64,000 nt of DNA from Leifsonia xyli subsp. cynodontis DSM 46306 (GCF_000470775.1 NC_022438.1:372001-436000); one strand, 5' to 3'. Numbered from the stretch's first letter, positions 29,878 through 39,809 are shown. Made by a program: numbers and translations. The notes: generated from the sequence alone by a model not told the origin.

Positions 29878-31752
29878 CTACACGAGCAGCTGGTGCTTGG
29901 CGAGGTCGCGGTAGAGCGGAGTGGAGGCGACGAGTTCGGAGTGGGTGCCGACGCCGGCGACCCGGCCGTGGTCCAGGACGACGATCTGGTCGCTGTCCAC
30001 GACGGTGGAGAGGCGGTGGGCGATCACGAGGAGCGTGCGGTCCTCCGCCACCGCGTCGATCGCCTCGCGCATGAGCTGCTCGTTCCGGCCGTCGAGGCTG
30101 GACGTCGACTCGTCCAGCAGCAGAACCGGGGGAGCGGCCAGCAGCGCCCGCGCGATCGCGAGCCGCTGGCGCTCGCCGCCCGAGAGCATGATGCCGTCCT
30201 CGCCCACCGGAGCGCCGAGCCCCTCCTCGCTGCGCTCGAGGACCTCGGTCAGGTTCACGGCGTGCAGCACCTCCACACAGCGCGCGTCGTTCGCGTGCGG
30301 GGCCGCGAGCATGAGGTTGTCGCGGATCGAGCCGGCCAGCACGGGAGCGTCCTGCTCGACGTAGCCGATCTGGGAGCGGAGGGATTCGCGGTCGAGGGTG
30401 CGCACATCCCTCCCGCCGAAGCGCACGTCACCGGCCTCGGGGTCGTAGAAGCGCTCGATCAGAGCCAGGATGGTCGACTTGCCCGCGCCGGACGGGCCGA
30501 CCAGCGCGGTCCGCTTGCCGCGCGGCACCGAGAAGCTGACCCCGTGCAGCACGCCCCCGCGCGGCGCGGGCGGGACATCCCGGCCGCCGGCCGCCGCCTC
30601 CGCTCGCGTCACGGACGCCGAGGGATACGCGAAGACGACCTCTGCGAACTCGATCGCCGGAACATCCGGGTCCAGGCCCACGCTCGCCGCGCCGCCCGTC
30701 AGCGCCAGCGGCGCGATGTCCCGGTCGAACTGGTCTTCCGTTGGCAGTTCGAGGATCTCCTGGATGCGCCCCAGCGCCCCCAGCGCCGAGTTCACCGCCG
30801 TGATCGCCCCGAACGCCTGCCCGAGCGGCAGGATCATCATGAACAGGAACAGGATGAACGCCACCAGATTCGCCACCGTGATGTCCCCGCTCGCCACCCG
30901 GAACCCGCCGACCCCGAGGACGACCAGGAACGACACCTGTAGTGCGATCCCGGCCACCGGCACGACCAGGGCGGAGATCTTCGCGACCCGGACGCCCATC
31001 CTCCAGGCTCCGGCCGCGTCCTCGTCCACCGCGGCGATCTCGCGTTCGGTCGCGTTCGCCGCGCGGATCGTGCGCACCGAGCCGATCGCCCGCTCCACCG
31101 CCGCTGCCAGATCGCCCACTTTGGTCTGCGCTTTCAGACTCGCCACCCGGATGCGACCCGACAGCGTCGTCACGACCGCGACGGAGAGGGCGACCACGAG
31201 CACCGTCAGCCCGAGCAGCACCGGGTCGATGACCAGCATCGCGATCAGCGCCCCGACGAAGGTCAGCGCCCCGCCGATCGCCTCCACCAGACCCTGCGTG
31301 AGCACGGCTCGCAACAGGGTCGTGTCCGAGCCGACCCGGGAGACGAGGTCGCCGGTCCGGCGGGTGTCGAACTCGCTGATCGGCAGCCGCAGCATCCGGG
31401 CCACCAGCTTCCGCCGGGACGACAGCACCACGCCCTCCCCGGTCCGCTGGAGCAGGTAGTGCTGGTAGCCGGAGATCAGCCCGGCCACCACGACCAGAGC
31501 GACCAGCCCCCAGACCAGCGGGCCGAGTGGCCTGCCCTTGCCGACGATGTCGATCACCTGGCTCACGAGCAGCGGCTGCGCCAGGCTGGCGGCGGCGCCG
31601 AGCACGCTGAGGACCACCACGAACGTGAGCGCGCCGTGGTGCTCCAGGAGGTAGGGGAACAGCTGGCTGAACCGCGCTCGCGGTCCGTCCTCTTTCCCGC
31701 GCCGGGCGAAGGGGGAGCGGCGGCGGGGAGCCGAGGTCGTGTCAGAGCTCAT
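29878..31752 (-). CDS. ABC-type exporter, fused membrane and ATPase domains
   Basis: 624 residues from ATG 31752. A six-helix type I exporter membrane domain (about residues 35-320) is followed by a nucleotide-binding domain. Walker A VGPSGAGKST, signature MLSGGERQRLA, Walker B VLLLDESTSSLDG and switch His in IAHRLSTV are intact. It works as a homo- or heterodimer exporting drugs, lipids or peptides. No second half-transporter is adjacent, so a homodimer is likely. It converges on pckG. Confidence 0.9.
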   Translation of the reverse strand: MSSDTTSAPRRRSPFARRGKEDGPRARFSQLFPYLLEHHGALTFVVVLSVLGAAASLAQPLLVSQVIDIVGKGRPLGPLVWGLVALVVVAGLISGYQHYLLQRTGEGVVLSSRRKLVARMLRLPISEFDTRRTGDLVSRVGSDTTLLRAVLTQGLVEAIGGALTFVGALIAMLVIDPVLLGLTVLVVALSVAVVTTLSGRIRVASLKAQTKVGDLAAAVERAIGSVRTIRAANATEREIAAVDEDAAGAWRMGVRVAKISALVVPVAGIALQVSFLVVLGVGGFRVASGDITVANLVAFILFLFMMILPLGQAFGAITAVNSALGALGRIQEILELPTEDQFDRDIAPLALTGGAASVGLDPDVPAIEFAEVVFAYPSASVTRAEAAAGGRDVPPAPRGGVLHGVSFSVPRGKRTALVGPSGAGKSTILALIERFYDPEAGDVRFGGRDVRTLDRESLRSQIGYVEQDAPVLAGSIRDNLMLAAPHANDARCVEVLHAVNLTEVLERSEEGLGAPVGEDGIMLSGGERQRLAIARALLAAPPVLLLDESTSSLDGRNEQLMREAIDAVAEDRTLLVIAHRLSTVVDSDQIVVLDHGRVAGVGTHSELVASTPLYRDLAKHQLLV

Positions 31753-31923
31753 GGCGAATCCATTCCGGGCCGGCGAAGAGGGGATGAGCGGTGCGAAGCG
31801 GCCATCCCCTCGACCGTACTTCCTGCGGACTGCTTATTCGCTGTGATTCCTCGGGCCAGCGTCGCTGTCGCGCGTCTCCGGTTTCGCCGGGAAGGATGAG
31901 CGGCATTGTTCCGCGACCGGGGA

Positions 31924-33195
31924 TCAGCTCCCGGCGCCGGTGTAGTCCGCGTCTTTCGTCTCGGGGGAGAGCAGCAGCGCGAGGAGGGTGAGCGCCCCGG
32001 CGGCGGAGAGGTAAGCGCCCACCCACACGGTGCTTCCGCCCCCGATGGTCCACAGCCACACGGCGATGGTGGGAGCCACGGCCGCGCCGAGGACGCTCGA
32101 CAGGTTGTACGCGACGGCGGAGCCCGTGTAGCGCACGTTGGTCGGGAACAGCTCCGGCAGTTCCGCGCCCATCGGCCCGAAGGTCAGGCCCATCAGGGTG
32201 AAGCCGACGATGAGCAGCCCCATCGTGCCGACCGGGCCGCCGGCGAAGAGCGGCACGAAGAGGAGCCCGAACGCGATGATGCCGAGCGTCACCCCGATCA
32301 GCGTCTTGCGGCGGCCGAAACGTTCGGCGAGCGGGCCCGACACCAGCGTGAAGACGCCGAAGAACACCACACCGACGATGAGCATGATGAGGAAGTCGTT
32401 GCGGGTGTAGCCGCGCCCGGGGACGAATCCGGCCGGGTCGAAGGTCTTGCCGGCCTTCTCGGCGGCGGCGCGCGCGGCATCCTGGGTCGCGGCGGTCGTG
32501 CCGTAGGTGAGCGTGAACGCCGTCATCAGGTAGAAGAGCACGTAGGTGGCCAGCATGATGAACGTTCCCAGCACGATCTGACGCCAGTTCGTCTGGAAGA
32601 CCCGGGCCACCGGCAGCTTGGCGACCTCGCCGTCGTCGACGACTTTCTGGAACGCCGGCGTTTCCACGAGCGTGAGCCGCACGTAAAGCCCCACGACGAT
32701 CAGCACAGCGCTCAGGAGGAAAGGGAGCCGCCAGCCCCAGGAGGCGAACTGCTCGGCGCTCATCGAGAGGCTGAGGACCAGGAACAGCACGTTCGCGACG
32801 ATGAAGCCGATGGGCGCGACCAGCTGAGGGAAGGTGCCGTAGATCGCGCGTTTGCCGGCCGGGGCGTTCTCCGTCGCGAGGAGCGCAGCCCCGCTCCACT
32901 CGCCGCCGAGTCCGAGCCCCTGGCAGAACCGCATCGCGACCAGGAGGAGAGGCGCCCAGAGCTCCCAGCCCGGGACCTGGGCCGTCGGCAGGCAGCCGAT
33001 CAGCACCGTCGCGATCCCCATCGTCAGCAGCGAGCCGACCAGCGTTCCCTTGCGGCCGATCCGGTCGCCGAAGTGGCCGAACAGGACGCTGCCGACCGGC
33101 CGCGCGATGAATGCGACGCCGAACACGGCGAACGACGAGAGCAGGGCCGCGGTCGGGTCCTCGCTCGTGAAGAACAGCGACGGGAAGACGAGCAC
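31924..33195 (-). CDS. MFS transporter of the metabolite:H+ symporter type, start codon missing
   Basis: A twelve-helix transporter of the MHS group (relatives carry organic acids, proline/betaine or shikimate). The MFS motif GHFGDRIGRKGTL and MRFCQGLGLGGEWSG are typical. Homology clearly starts upstream of the first usable start (GTG 33195): the same frame reads VILASLIGTSIEFYDFYVYA, the conserved first helix. No ATG, GTG or TTG lies in that frame before the upstream TGA near 33425. Either an unusual start such as CTG is used or the start codon has been lost. Starting at 33195 would delete half of helix 1 and probably kill the protein. Confidence 0.75.
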   Translation of the reverse strand: MLVFPSLFFTSEDPTAALLSSFAVFGVAFIARPVGSVLFGHFGDRIGRKGTLVGSLLTMGIATVLIGCLPTAQVPGWELWAPLLLVAMRFCQGLGLGGEWSGAALLATENAPAGKRAIYGTFPQLVAPIGFIVANVLFLVLSLSMSAEQFASWGWRLPFLLSAVLIVVGLYVRLTLVETPAFQKVVDDGEVAKLPVARVFQTNWRQIVLGTFIMLATYVLFYLMTAFTLTYGTTAATQDAARAAAEKAGKTFDPAGFVPGRGYTRNDFLIMLIVGVVFFGVFTLVSGPLAERFGRRKTLIGVTLGIIAFGLLFVPLFAGGPVGTMGLLIVGFTLMGLTFGPMGAELPELFPTNVRYTGSAVAYNLSSVLGAAVAPTIAVWLWTIGGGSTVWVGAYLSAAGALTLLALLLSPETKDADYTGAGS

Positions 33196-33661
33196 GGCCG
33201 CTGTCGCGTAGACATAGAAATCGTAGAACTCGATGGAGGTGCCGATGAGGCTGGCGAGGATGACGCGCCCGCGCGGGTTGGCGGGTGCGGTGGCCGTCGA
33301 GGATATGCGTGCGGGGACTTCCGATGACGATGAGGGGCAGGGGACGGAGGCGTCCGCGAAAGCGGACAGTGTCGGTGGAGCGTCGCGCGGCTGGGGCAGC
33401 TGAGGGCGCTTGTGGTGTGCCCTTCAGCTTACGGTCGGGAGAGCCGGCCGTCTAACTCCGGTGACAGGGGAGGTCTGCGCGGAGCAACGTGGGTGAAGGC
33501 GGCTCCGGACGCGCTCGAACATGGAACCTGAGGTTTAAAGCTTCACTACGGGAGGAGGTGTCGCTAAACTCCGACGATTCGGGCCACCGTGTGTGACGCC
33601 GATTCGCATCCACGAAACGGCGTTCACGATGAATACTGAGACCCGAGCCAAAGGGAGCACG

Positions 33662-34099
33662 ATGATTTCGATTGCCTATGTCAGTGAAGCCACGGCGCCG
33701 ATGTCCGAGCGGGGCCTCGTCTCCCTCCTGAAGCGGGCCAGAGCGAACAACGACGTCCGTCAGCTGACGGGGGCGTTGCTGTACCACGAAGGGCGATTCG
33801 TTCAGATTCTGGAAGGACCCGACGAGGCCGTCGAGAAGTGTTTCGAGGCGATATGCGCCGATCGTCGCCATCGGAACATCCAGAAGATCAACGAGGAACA
33901 GATCCAGCAGCGGCGGTCCGCGGAGTGGACGATGGCGTTTCGGCACTCGTCTCCGGAGGTCACAGCCCATTCGCGCGGGTGGGATGACTTCTTCAGCGGC
34001 AGGACGGGGGAGGGCCGTCTCCGCCATGCCGAGAATCCCTCGCAGCAGTTCCTCGAGTGGTTGACAGATTACTGGTTCACCCCGTCTGCGCTTCGTTAG
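33662..34099 (+). CDS. BLUF-domain blue-light sensor
   Basis: 145 residues from ATG 33662 with AAGGGAG upstream. It is a stand-alone BLUF protein binding FAD. The photoactive Tyr6 (IAYVS), Asn30 (RARANND), Gln48 (GRFVQILEGP) and the AEWTMAF segment with Trp and Met are all present, and the core ends near residue 100. A short helical C-terminus (NPSQQFLEWLTDYW) could be the output or dimer region. No effector domain is attached; signalling would be by protein contact. Light-dependent behaviour is inferred from the family. Confidence 0.85.
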   Translation: MISIAYVSEATAPMSERGLVSLLKRARANNDVRQLTGALLYHEGRFVQILEGPDEAVEKCFEAICADRRHRNIQKINEEQIQQRRSAEWTMAFRHSSPEVTAHSRGWDDFFSGRTGEGRLRHAENPSQQFLEWLTDYWFTPSALR

Positions 34100-36084
34100 C
34101 CGCTGACCCGCTCGGTAGGCTGAGTGGCATGGAAACGCTCTTCGCTGTGCTGCATGTCGTGTCCGCCGTCTTCATCGTCGGGCCGATGGCGATCCTTCCG
34201 ATGACCGCCATGCGCGCCGTCCGGGCGGGGAACGCCGGGCAGGTCGAGGTGCTCGCGAAGTCCACGAACCTGATCTCGCTGCTGTCGCTGCTCGTCGTGC
34301 TCTTCGGGTTCGGCGTGATGGGCCTCGCCGACAAGAAGTACGAGCTGAGCGTCACGACGCCGTGGATTCTGTGGTCGATCGTCCTGTACGCCGTCGCGCT
34401 GGTGCTCACCCTGTTCCTGGTCGTTCCCGCCATGCGCCGGGCCGCCGCGGCGATCCGCGGCGGCCAGCCGTCGGCGTACCCGGCGATCGCGGCCGGCTCG
34501 GGCGTCGCCAGCCTGCTGCTGGTGGCCGTCGTGGTGCTGATGGTCTGGAAGCCATAACCGGGGATCGCGGGCTGGGGGCGATTCGAGGTCACGGAGGGCG
34601 CATGACGGCGGCGCGTCGGCATCCGGGGTCGTCTTCACCCGGACATCCGGTTTCGTGCTGGTGAGGGGAGCGCCGCCGAAGGAGGCTCCTGCCGTCGTGA
34701 TCTCCGCGAACCCCATGATGAGGCCGGGGGCGTCGACATCGACTCGGCGGAGGGTGAGGCCGAGAGGATGAGCGGAGTCGATCCCCTCCATCGTGTCGAC
34801 TGCTTTCGCAGACGAGTTCGTCGCTCGCAAGCCGTCGACGACGATTCCGGTGAACCATGGTGTGGCGTGTCCTGTTCGGTCCCCGTAGTGCGTGTCGAAG
34901 ACGATCGGCGCCTTCACATGATCGACGCAGATATCGCGATAAACGATGTCGTGGACAGTGCCGCCTGTCTTGCGTGAGCTCTTGATGCGGATGCCCGCAG
35001 CCGACTCGCTCGTGTTCCCGAAGGCGTCTGCGCCGCTGACGGTGTCGTCGGCGACCAGCACATCGCTGACGCCGGAGACCGTCTCGCTGCCGATGGATAT
35101 CCCGTGCGTCCCGGAGAAGCGGTCGTGGGTGATCGTGATGTGAGCGGACGGCCCCGATCCTGCTTTGATCGCGATCCCGTCGTCGCCGTCCATGATCCAT
35201 GAATCGGCGATCGTGACGTCGGTGGCGCCTGCGGGATCGATGCCGTCGGTGTTCCGCGCCGTCGCGGGGGTCTGGATGCGCACTCCCCACACGGTCAAGC
35301 CGTCGCCGTCCTTGTAAGAGACATGGAAGCCGGGGGAGTCGAGGAGATCCACGTCGTGCAGGGTGACGTCGTCGGCATGAGCCGCCTGAATGAGGCGGGG
35401 CACGTTCTGCATGCCGCCTGTCTTGGCGTTCTTCGACAATTGCCACCAGCTGAGGCTCTGGCCGAGCATGGGGAGGTCGCCCCGTCCGTCGATGCGTCCC
35501 TGGGCGCCGCTGGAGGTCTGGGCCGATTCGATGCCGGCGTGCGGCTCCGCGATCGAGACGAAAGGCTTGCATCCGTTGCCGTTGCCCGCGATGGTTCCGC
35601 ATGTCGAATGCTTGGCGATCTGGTAGGCGGCAGGGTCCCGCGACGCGTACAGCGTGACGGCCGGGTCCAACAGCAGGATTTCGCCGCGCCGCAGGGAGAG
35701 CGGCCCGCTCAAGAAGCTCGTTCCGCTGTCAGACGCTGTCAGCCGCACGGCCACGACCGACGTCCCGTTCTGCGCGCAGTCGTCGAGAGCGCTTTGTATC
35801 CGTGCGGTGTCGGGTGGCGATGTCTCCTGGGAAGCGGTCGCCAGGCGGTCGATCATCGTGAGGCGGGCGGTGAGCGACATGCAGGTCGTCGTCGGCGCCG
35901 TCGGTTCGACGACCTCTCTCCGGTCGCCGAGGACCGTCGAACTCGACGGAGAGGCTGCCGATGCGGAGGAAGATCCTTCTCCTGCGACGCCGACAGAACC
36001 GATGAGGGCGAGAGACAGGAACATCCCGGAGAGAACCACGGCCCTGGGCGATCGAACAGGCGTGTGCTTCCCTGCTGCCGTCAT
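34096..36084 (-). CDS. Secreted GH28 polygalacturonase with aberrant C-terminal extension
   Basis: ATG 36084 has ribosome site GAGGAGAAGG and begins a signal peptide (AVVLSGMFLSLALIGSVGV). The parallel beta-helix of glycoside hydrolase family 28 follows, with NTDGIDP, MDGDDGIAIK, GTHGISIGSE and RIKS, the complete catalytic and substrate-binding set. It should hydrolyse pectate in plant cell walls outside the cell. The native protein most likely ended near PPSC at about 34600, as many family members end in PNC. Here the frame continues about 168 codons antisense through the DUF2269 gene; a one-base shift would end it at 34589. The catalytic domain is whole, so activity is plausible. Confidence 0.85.
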   Translation of the reverse strand: MTAAGKHTPVRSPRAVVLSGMFLSLALIGSVGVAGEGSSSASAASPSSSTVLGDRREVVEPTAPTTTCMSLTARLTMIDRLATASQETSPPDTARIQSALDDCAQNGTSVVAVRLTASDSGTSFLSGPLSLRRGEILLLDPAVTLYASRDPAAYQIAKHSTCGTIAGNGNGCKPFVSIAEPHAGIESAQTSSGAQGRIDGRGDLPMLGQSLSWWQLSKNAKTGGMQNVPRLIQAAHADDVTLHDVDLLDSPGFHVSYKDGDGLTVWGVRIQTPATARNTDGIDPAGATDVTIADSWIMDGDDGIAIKAGSGPSAHITITHDRFSGTHGISIGSETVSGVSDVLVADDTVSGADAFGNTSESAAGIRIKSSRKTGGTVHDIVYRDICVDHVKAPIVFDTHYGDRTGHATPWFTGIVVDGLRATNSSAKAVDTMEGIDSAHPLGLTLRRVDVDAPGLIMGFAEITTAGASFGGAPLTSTKPDVRVKTTPDADAPPSCALRDLESPPARDPRLWLPDHQHHDGHQQQAGDARAGRDRRVRRRLAAADRRGGPAHGGNDQEQGEHQRDGVQDDRPQNPRRRDAQLVLLVGEAHHAEPEEHDEQRQQRDQVRGLREHLDLPGVPRPDGAHGGHRKDRHRPDDEDGGHDMQHSEERFHATQPTERVSG
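34129..34557 (+). CDS. Four-helix membrane protein (DUF2269-like)
   Basis: 142 residues from ATG 34129, 29 bases after the BLUF gene. Four transmembrane segments span nearly the whole protein (about residues 4-26, 46-66, 80-101 and 120-139). It resembles DUF2269/predicted integral membrane proteins of Actinobacteria. No function is known. The antisense strand carries the abnormal tail of the polygalacturonase frame, which overlaps the whole gene. Confidence 0.7.
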   Translation: METLFAVLHVVSAVFIVGPMAILPMTAMRAVRAGNAGQVEVLAKSTNLISLLSLLVVLFGFGVMGLADKKYELSVTTPWILWSIVLYAVALVLTLFLVVPAMRRAAAAIRGGQPSAYPAIAAGSGVASLLLVAVVVLMVWKP

Positions 36085-36327
36085 CTCGCCTTCTCCTCGT
36101 GACACCGTGCTTGCGGATGCTCGTCGTGTGGTGGTTCCCCAGCGACCGCGGTCAGGTCCTGAATCCGCAATCGCCCGCGCTGTCTCTCTGAGGGGGAACC
36201 GCTCGAGGGGACGAGATGCGTGAAGTGTAGAGCAAAGCGGCCGAGTGGTTCACCCTGGATTTCGGCGACTCGCCCCGGTGCCGGAGTGCGACTCGAGCGT
36301 CCCGCAACGACGATCGCGATGTGACCC

Positions 36328-36804
36328 CTAGCCTCGCAGCTCCCGCAGCACCACCGCGGTCGCGAGCGCGGCGTGCGCCGCCTCCTCGCCCTTGTCCTCT
36401 CTGGACCCGGGGAGGCCCGCGCGGTCCAGGCCCTGGGCCTCGTCCTCCAGCGTGAGCACGCCGAAGCCCACGGGCTTGCCGGTGTCCAGCGCCACGCGGG
36501 TCAGGCCGTCGGTCGCGGCGGCGGATACGTACTCGAAATGCGGAGTTCCGCCGCGGATGATGACGCCGAGCGCTACGACGGCGTCGGCGCCCGCCTCCAG
36601 CGCCGCCTTGCTGGCCACCGGGAGTTCGAAGCTCCCCGGGACACGGACGATCGACCACGAAGCGCCGGCGGCTTCGAGCGTGCGCTCGGCTCCGGCGATC
36701 AGGCCGTTCGCGATCTCCTCGTGCCAGGCGCCGGCGACGATGACGACCCTCAGGCCGGTTCCGTCGATCCGCTCCGCCGCGTCGGGCGCTCCCGCTCCAC
36801 TCAT
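36328..36804 (-). CDS. ribH: 6,7-dimethyl-8-ribityllumazine synthase
   Basis: 158 residues; it condenses the pyrimidine intermediate with dihydroxybutanone phosphate to lumazine, the penultimate step of riboflavin synthesis. [26 protein letters not shown] and [12 protein letters not shown] are the family's active-site segments. Its ATG overlaps the TGA of ribBA (ATGA), and it is the last gene of the operon. Complete. Confidence 0.95.
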   Translation of the reverse strand: MSGAGAPDAAERIDGTGLRVVIVAGAWHEEIANGLIAGAERTLEAAGASWSIVRVPGSFELPVASKAALEAGADAVVALGVIIRGGTPHFEYVSAAATDGLTRVALDTGKPVGFGVLTLEDEAQGLDRAGLPGSREDKGEEAAHAALATAVVLRELRG

Positions 36805-38078
36805 GGTGTCGTCCTCTCCGCGGCGGTCGCCGTCTCGTCGATGTCTCCGATAGCGTGACCCATCCGGTCGCGCTTGGTCTCCAGATAGCCCTCGTTGAAA
36901 GCGCCGACGCCGACGACGAGCGCAACGCGCTCCTCGACCTCGATGCCGTGCTCTTCCAGCTGGCGCACCTTCTCCGGGTTGTTCGTCAGCAGCCGGACCG
37001 AGCGGATGCCGAGGTCTTCCAGGATGGCCGTGGCGGCCCCGTAGTCGCGCGCATCGACCGGCAGCCCCAGCGCGAGGTTCGCGTCCAGGGTGTCGAGACC
37101 GTCCTTCTGCAGCTTATAGGCGCGTAGCTTGTTGATCAGGCCGATCCCGCGGCCCTCGTGGCCGCGCAGGTAGACGACGACGCCTCCCTCGCGCTGCACG
37201 GTCTCGAGCGCGGCGTCCAGCTGCGGTCCGCACTCGCACTTGAGCGAGCCGAACGCCTCGCCGGTCAGGCACTCGGAGTGGACGCGCACCAGCGTGCCGG
37301 TCGCGCCCGGGGAGCCGGCGACGATCGCGACGTGGTCGGCGCCGGTCATCCGGTCGCGATAGGCGCGCATCCGGAACGGCCCGTTCAGCGTCGGGACGCT
37401 CGTCTCCACCTCGAAGATCACGCGCGAGGACTCGGGGACGGGTGTCGGCGACTCGAGTCGCTGGTCGCAGTGGAACTCCTGTAGGTAAGCGATCAGCGCC
37501 TCGATGGTGATGATAAGGACGCCCTCGCGCTCGCCGAGTTCGATGAGGCCGGGCAGACGCATCATCTCGCCGTCGTCGGACACGATCTCCGCGATGGCGC
37601 CGACGGGTGTCATCCCCGCCAGCTTGAGCAGATCGACGGTGGCCTCGGTGTGGCCGTCGCGCTCGCGCACGCCGCCCTCCACCGCCCGCAGCGGCAGGAT
37701 GTGGCCGGGCCGGCGCAGGCTGCCCGGCGTCGAATCCAGGTCCGCGAGCACCCGGAGCGTGTGTGCGCGGTCGGTCGCGCTGATGCCGGTGGAGAGCCGG
37801 TCGGCCGCGTCGACGCTCACCGTGTAGTTGGTGCCGCGGACGTCCTCGTTCGTCGCCACCATGACGGGCAGCTCCAGGCGGTTGGCGATCTCGTTCGTCA
37901 TCGGGGCGCAGAGGAAGCCGGAGGAGTTCTTGACGGTCCAGGCGATCCACTCCTGGCTGGCGAGCTCGGCGGCCAGGATGACATCGCCCTCGTTCTCGCG
38001 GCTCTCGTTGTCCACGACGATGATCGGCCGGCCGGCGCGCAGCTCGGCGAGGGCCTCCGGGATGGTGGCGATGCTCAT
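36801..38078 (-). CDS. ribBA: Bifunctional 3,4-dihydroxy-2-butanone-4-phosphate synthase / GTP cyclohydrolase II
   Basis: 425 residues. The N-terminal half (about 1-200) makes the four-carbon precursor; [16 protein letters not shown] and the THLRV-like substrate loops are seen. The C-terminal half opens GTP: the zinc cysteines in [15 protein letters not shown] and the catalytic [11 protein letters not shown] are intact. It feeds both branches of riboflavin synthesis. The start overlaps the ribE stop (ATGA). Normal length. Confidence 0.95.
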   Translation of the reverse strand: MSIATIPEALAELRAGRPIIVVDNESRENEGDVILAAELASQEWIAWTVKNSSGFLCAPMTNEIANRLELPVMVATNEDVRGTNYTVSVDAADRLSTGISATDRAHTLRVLADLDSTPGSLRRPGHILPLRAVEGGVRERDGHTEATVDLLKLAGMTPVGAIAEIVSDDGEMMRLPGLIELGEREGVLIITIEALIAYLQEFHCDQRLESPTPVPESSRVIFEVETSVPTLNGPFRMRAYRDRMTGADHVAIVAGSPGATGTLVRVHSECLTGEAFGSLKCECGPQLDAALETVQREGGVVVYLRGHEGRGIGLINKLRAYKLQKDGLDTLDANLALGLPVDARDYGAATAILEDLGIRSVRLLTNNPEKVRQLEEHGIEVEERVALVVGVGAFNEGYLETKRDRMGHAIGDIDETATAAERTTP

Positions 38079-38698
38079 GACGCACTCCGTTCTGTCGGCG
38101 CTAGCGCGAGCATCCGCTCGACGTGCCGGGCCAGGATGTCGGTCTCGATGTTCACGCGATCGCCCGGTACACGCTCGCCCAGGGTGGTGGCGGTGAGCGT
38201 CTCCGGGATCAGGGACACCTCGAACCAGGCATCGTCGCGGTCGCCTCCGACGCCGCTGACGGTGAGGGAGACGCCGTCGATCGCGATGGACCCCTTTCGC
38301 GCGACGAGCGACGCGAGCCCGGGGTTCAGGCTGAACCGGACGACCCGCCAGGCGCCCCCCTCCTCCGTGGAGAGGACCGTTGCGGTGCCGTCGATGTGCC
38401 CCTGAACGATGTGCCCCCCGAGGCGGTCGCCGACGCGGGCGGCGCGCTCGAGATTCACACGGCGGCCCGGGGCGACGTCGTCGAGTGTGCTCATCGCGAG
38501 GGTCTCCGCCATCACGTCAGCGGTGAAGCTGTCCGCGTCCCGGCCGATCACTGTCAGGCAGACGCCGCTCACCGAGATGGAGTCGCCGTGGTTCGCGTCG
38601 CTCACCGCGAGCGGACCGCGCACGGTGATCCTGGCCGCATCGGCGGTCCAGCCGACGGCGGCGATCTCGCCGAGTTCTTCGATGATTCCGGTGAACAT
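38075..38698 (-). CDS. ribE: Riboflavin synthase alpha subunit
   Basis: 207 residues from ATG 38698. It dismutates two lumazines to riboflavin. The two homologous barrels each begin with a family signature: MFTGIIEELG at the N-terminus and GHIVQGHIDG at the second repeat. SVSGVCLTV and AIDGVSLTV are the paired substrate sites. Start is one base after the ribD stop, and the stop overlaps ribBA. Confidence 0.95.
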   Translation of the reverse strand: MFTGIIEELGEIAAVGWTADAARITVRGPLAVSDANHGDSISVSGVCLTVIGRDADSFTADVMAETLAMSTLDDVAPGRRVNLERAARVGDRLGGHIVQGHIDGTATVLSTEEGGAWRVVRFSLNPGLASLVARKGSIAIDGVSLTVSGVGGDRDDAWFEVSLIPETLTATTLGERVPGDRVNIETDILARHVERMLALAPTERSAS

Positions 38699-38699
38699 G

Positions 38700-39725
38700 T
38701 CAGCCTTCCTGGTCGGGGGTCGGGACCGGGACGGCCCGGAGGTGGAGGTCGCCGCCGAGCCGCTCGACGTCGAGGAGGCGGAGCCTGCGCTGTTCGCCGA
38801 TGGTCGTGACGCCGATGTCGCCGAGGGCGAGCTGCGGTCCGCCGAGAAGGGACGGGGCCAGGTAGATCGCGTACTCGTCCACGAGTCCCGCGGCGATGAA
38901 GGCCCCGGCGAGGGTCGGGCCGCCTTCGACGTACACACGGCGGAACCCGCGCTGGTAGAGGTCGGCGACGACCTCCACCAGATCGTGCGTCCTCTCGACG
39001 ATCGCGGGCTGCGGGTGCCGGAAGACCGCCGCGTCGCCGGGCACCGTGCGCGTGCCGACCACGACCGGCGTCGGCTGTTTCGGCAGCAACTCGCCGGCGT
39101 CCCCGCGAGCGGTCAGGCTGGGGTCGTCGGCGAGCACCGTTCCGGTGCCCACGACGATGGCATCGGCGGCCTCGCGCTGTTCGTGGACCCGCTGGCGCGC
39201 GGCTGTGCCGGTGATCCATCGCGAGCTGCCGTCTACGGCGGCTGTGCGGCCGTCCAGACTGCTCGCCCACTTCACGGTGATGTGCGGGCGGCCCAGGCGG
39301 GCGGCGGTCAGCCAGTCGTCCAGAAACTCTTCGATCTCGGCCGCGAGCACGCCGTCGGTCACCTCGACGCCGCCCTGGCGCAGCCGTTCGGCGCCTCCGC
39401 GGGAGCGCTCGCCGGGGTCGGCGATGCCGTAGACTACGCGGGCGACGCCGGCCTCGAGCAGCGCCTCCGAGCACGGACCGGTGCGGCCCCAGTGGTTGCA
39501 GGGTTCGAGCGTGACGACGGCGGTCGCCCCGCGGGCGCCGCCTGCGGGCACCTTGCTGAGTGCGTCCGCTTCGGCGTGCGGGGTGCCGGCGCCGCGGTGG
39601 AAACCCGTGGCGATAGTGCGGCCGTCGGCGTCCAGAAGCACGCAGCCCACGCGCGGGTTCACCCCTGCCGCCGGGCCGTTGGCGGCCAGCCGCAACGCTG
39701 CCCGCATCGGGTCTTCCCACGTCAT
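38700..39725 (-). CDS. ribD: Bifunctional diaminohydroxyphosphoribosylaminopyrimidine deaminase / uracil reductase
   Basis: 341 residues. ATG 39725 (MTWEDPMRAAL) is preferred because homology begins there; the frame is open further upstream into the riboswitch. The deaminase zinc site shows as TPHAEADAL and LEPCNHWGRTGPC; the C-terminal reductase domain carries KWASSLDGR and YVEGGPTLAGAF. It is the first gene of ribD-ribE-ribBA-ribH and is controlled by the FMN riboswitch in its leader. Confidence 0.93.
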   Translation of the reverse strand: MTWEDPMRAALRLAANGPAAGVNPRVGCVLLDADGRTIATGFHRGAGTPHAEADALSKVPAGGARGATAVVTLEPCNHWGRTGPCSEALLEAGVARVVYGIADPGERSRGGAERLRQGGVEVTDGVLAAEIEEFLDDWLTAARLGRPHITVKWASSLDGRTAAVDGSSRWITGTAARQRVHEQREAADAIVVGTGTVLADDPSLTARGDAGELLPKQPTPVVVGTRTVPGDAAVFRHPQPAIVERTHDLVEVVADLYQRGFRRVYVEGGPTLAGAFIAAGLVDEYAIYLAPSLLGGPQLALGDIGVTTIGEQRRLRLLDVERLGGDLHLRAVPVPTPDQEG

Positions 39726-39809
39726 CGCGATGCCGTCCTGTCTCTCGAGACCTGTTCCGGGGAGGGGTCGCGACGGTTCGCTGCGCGGGCGGCCGACACC
39801 GGCCGCCGA

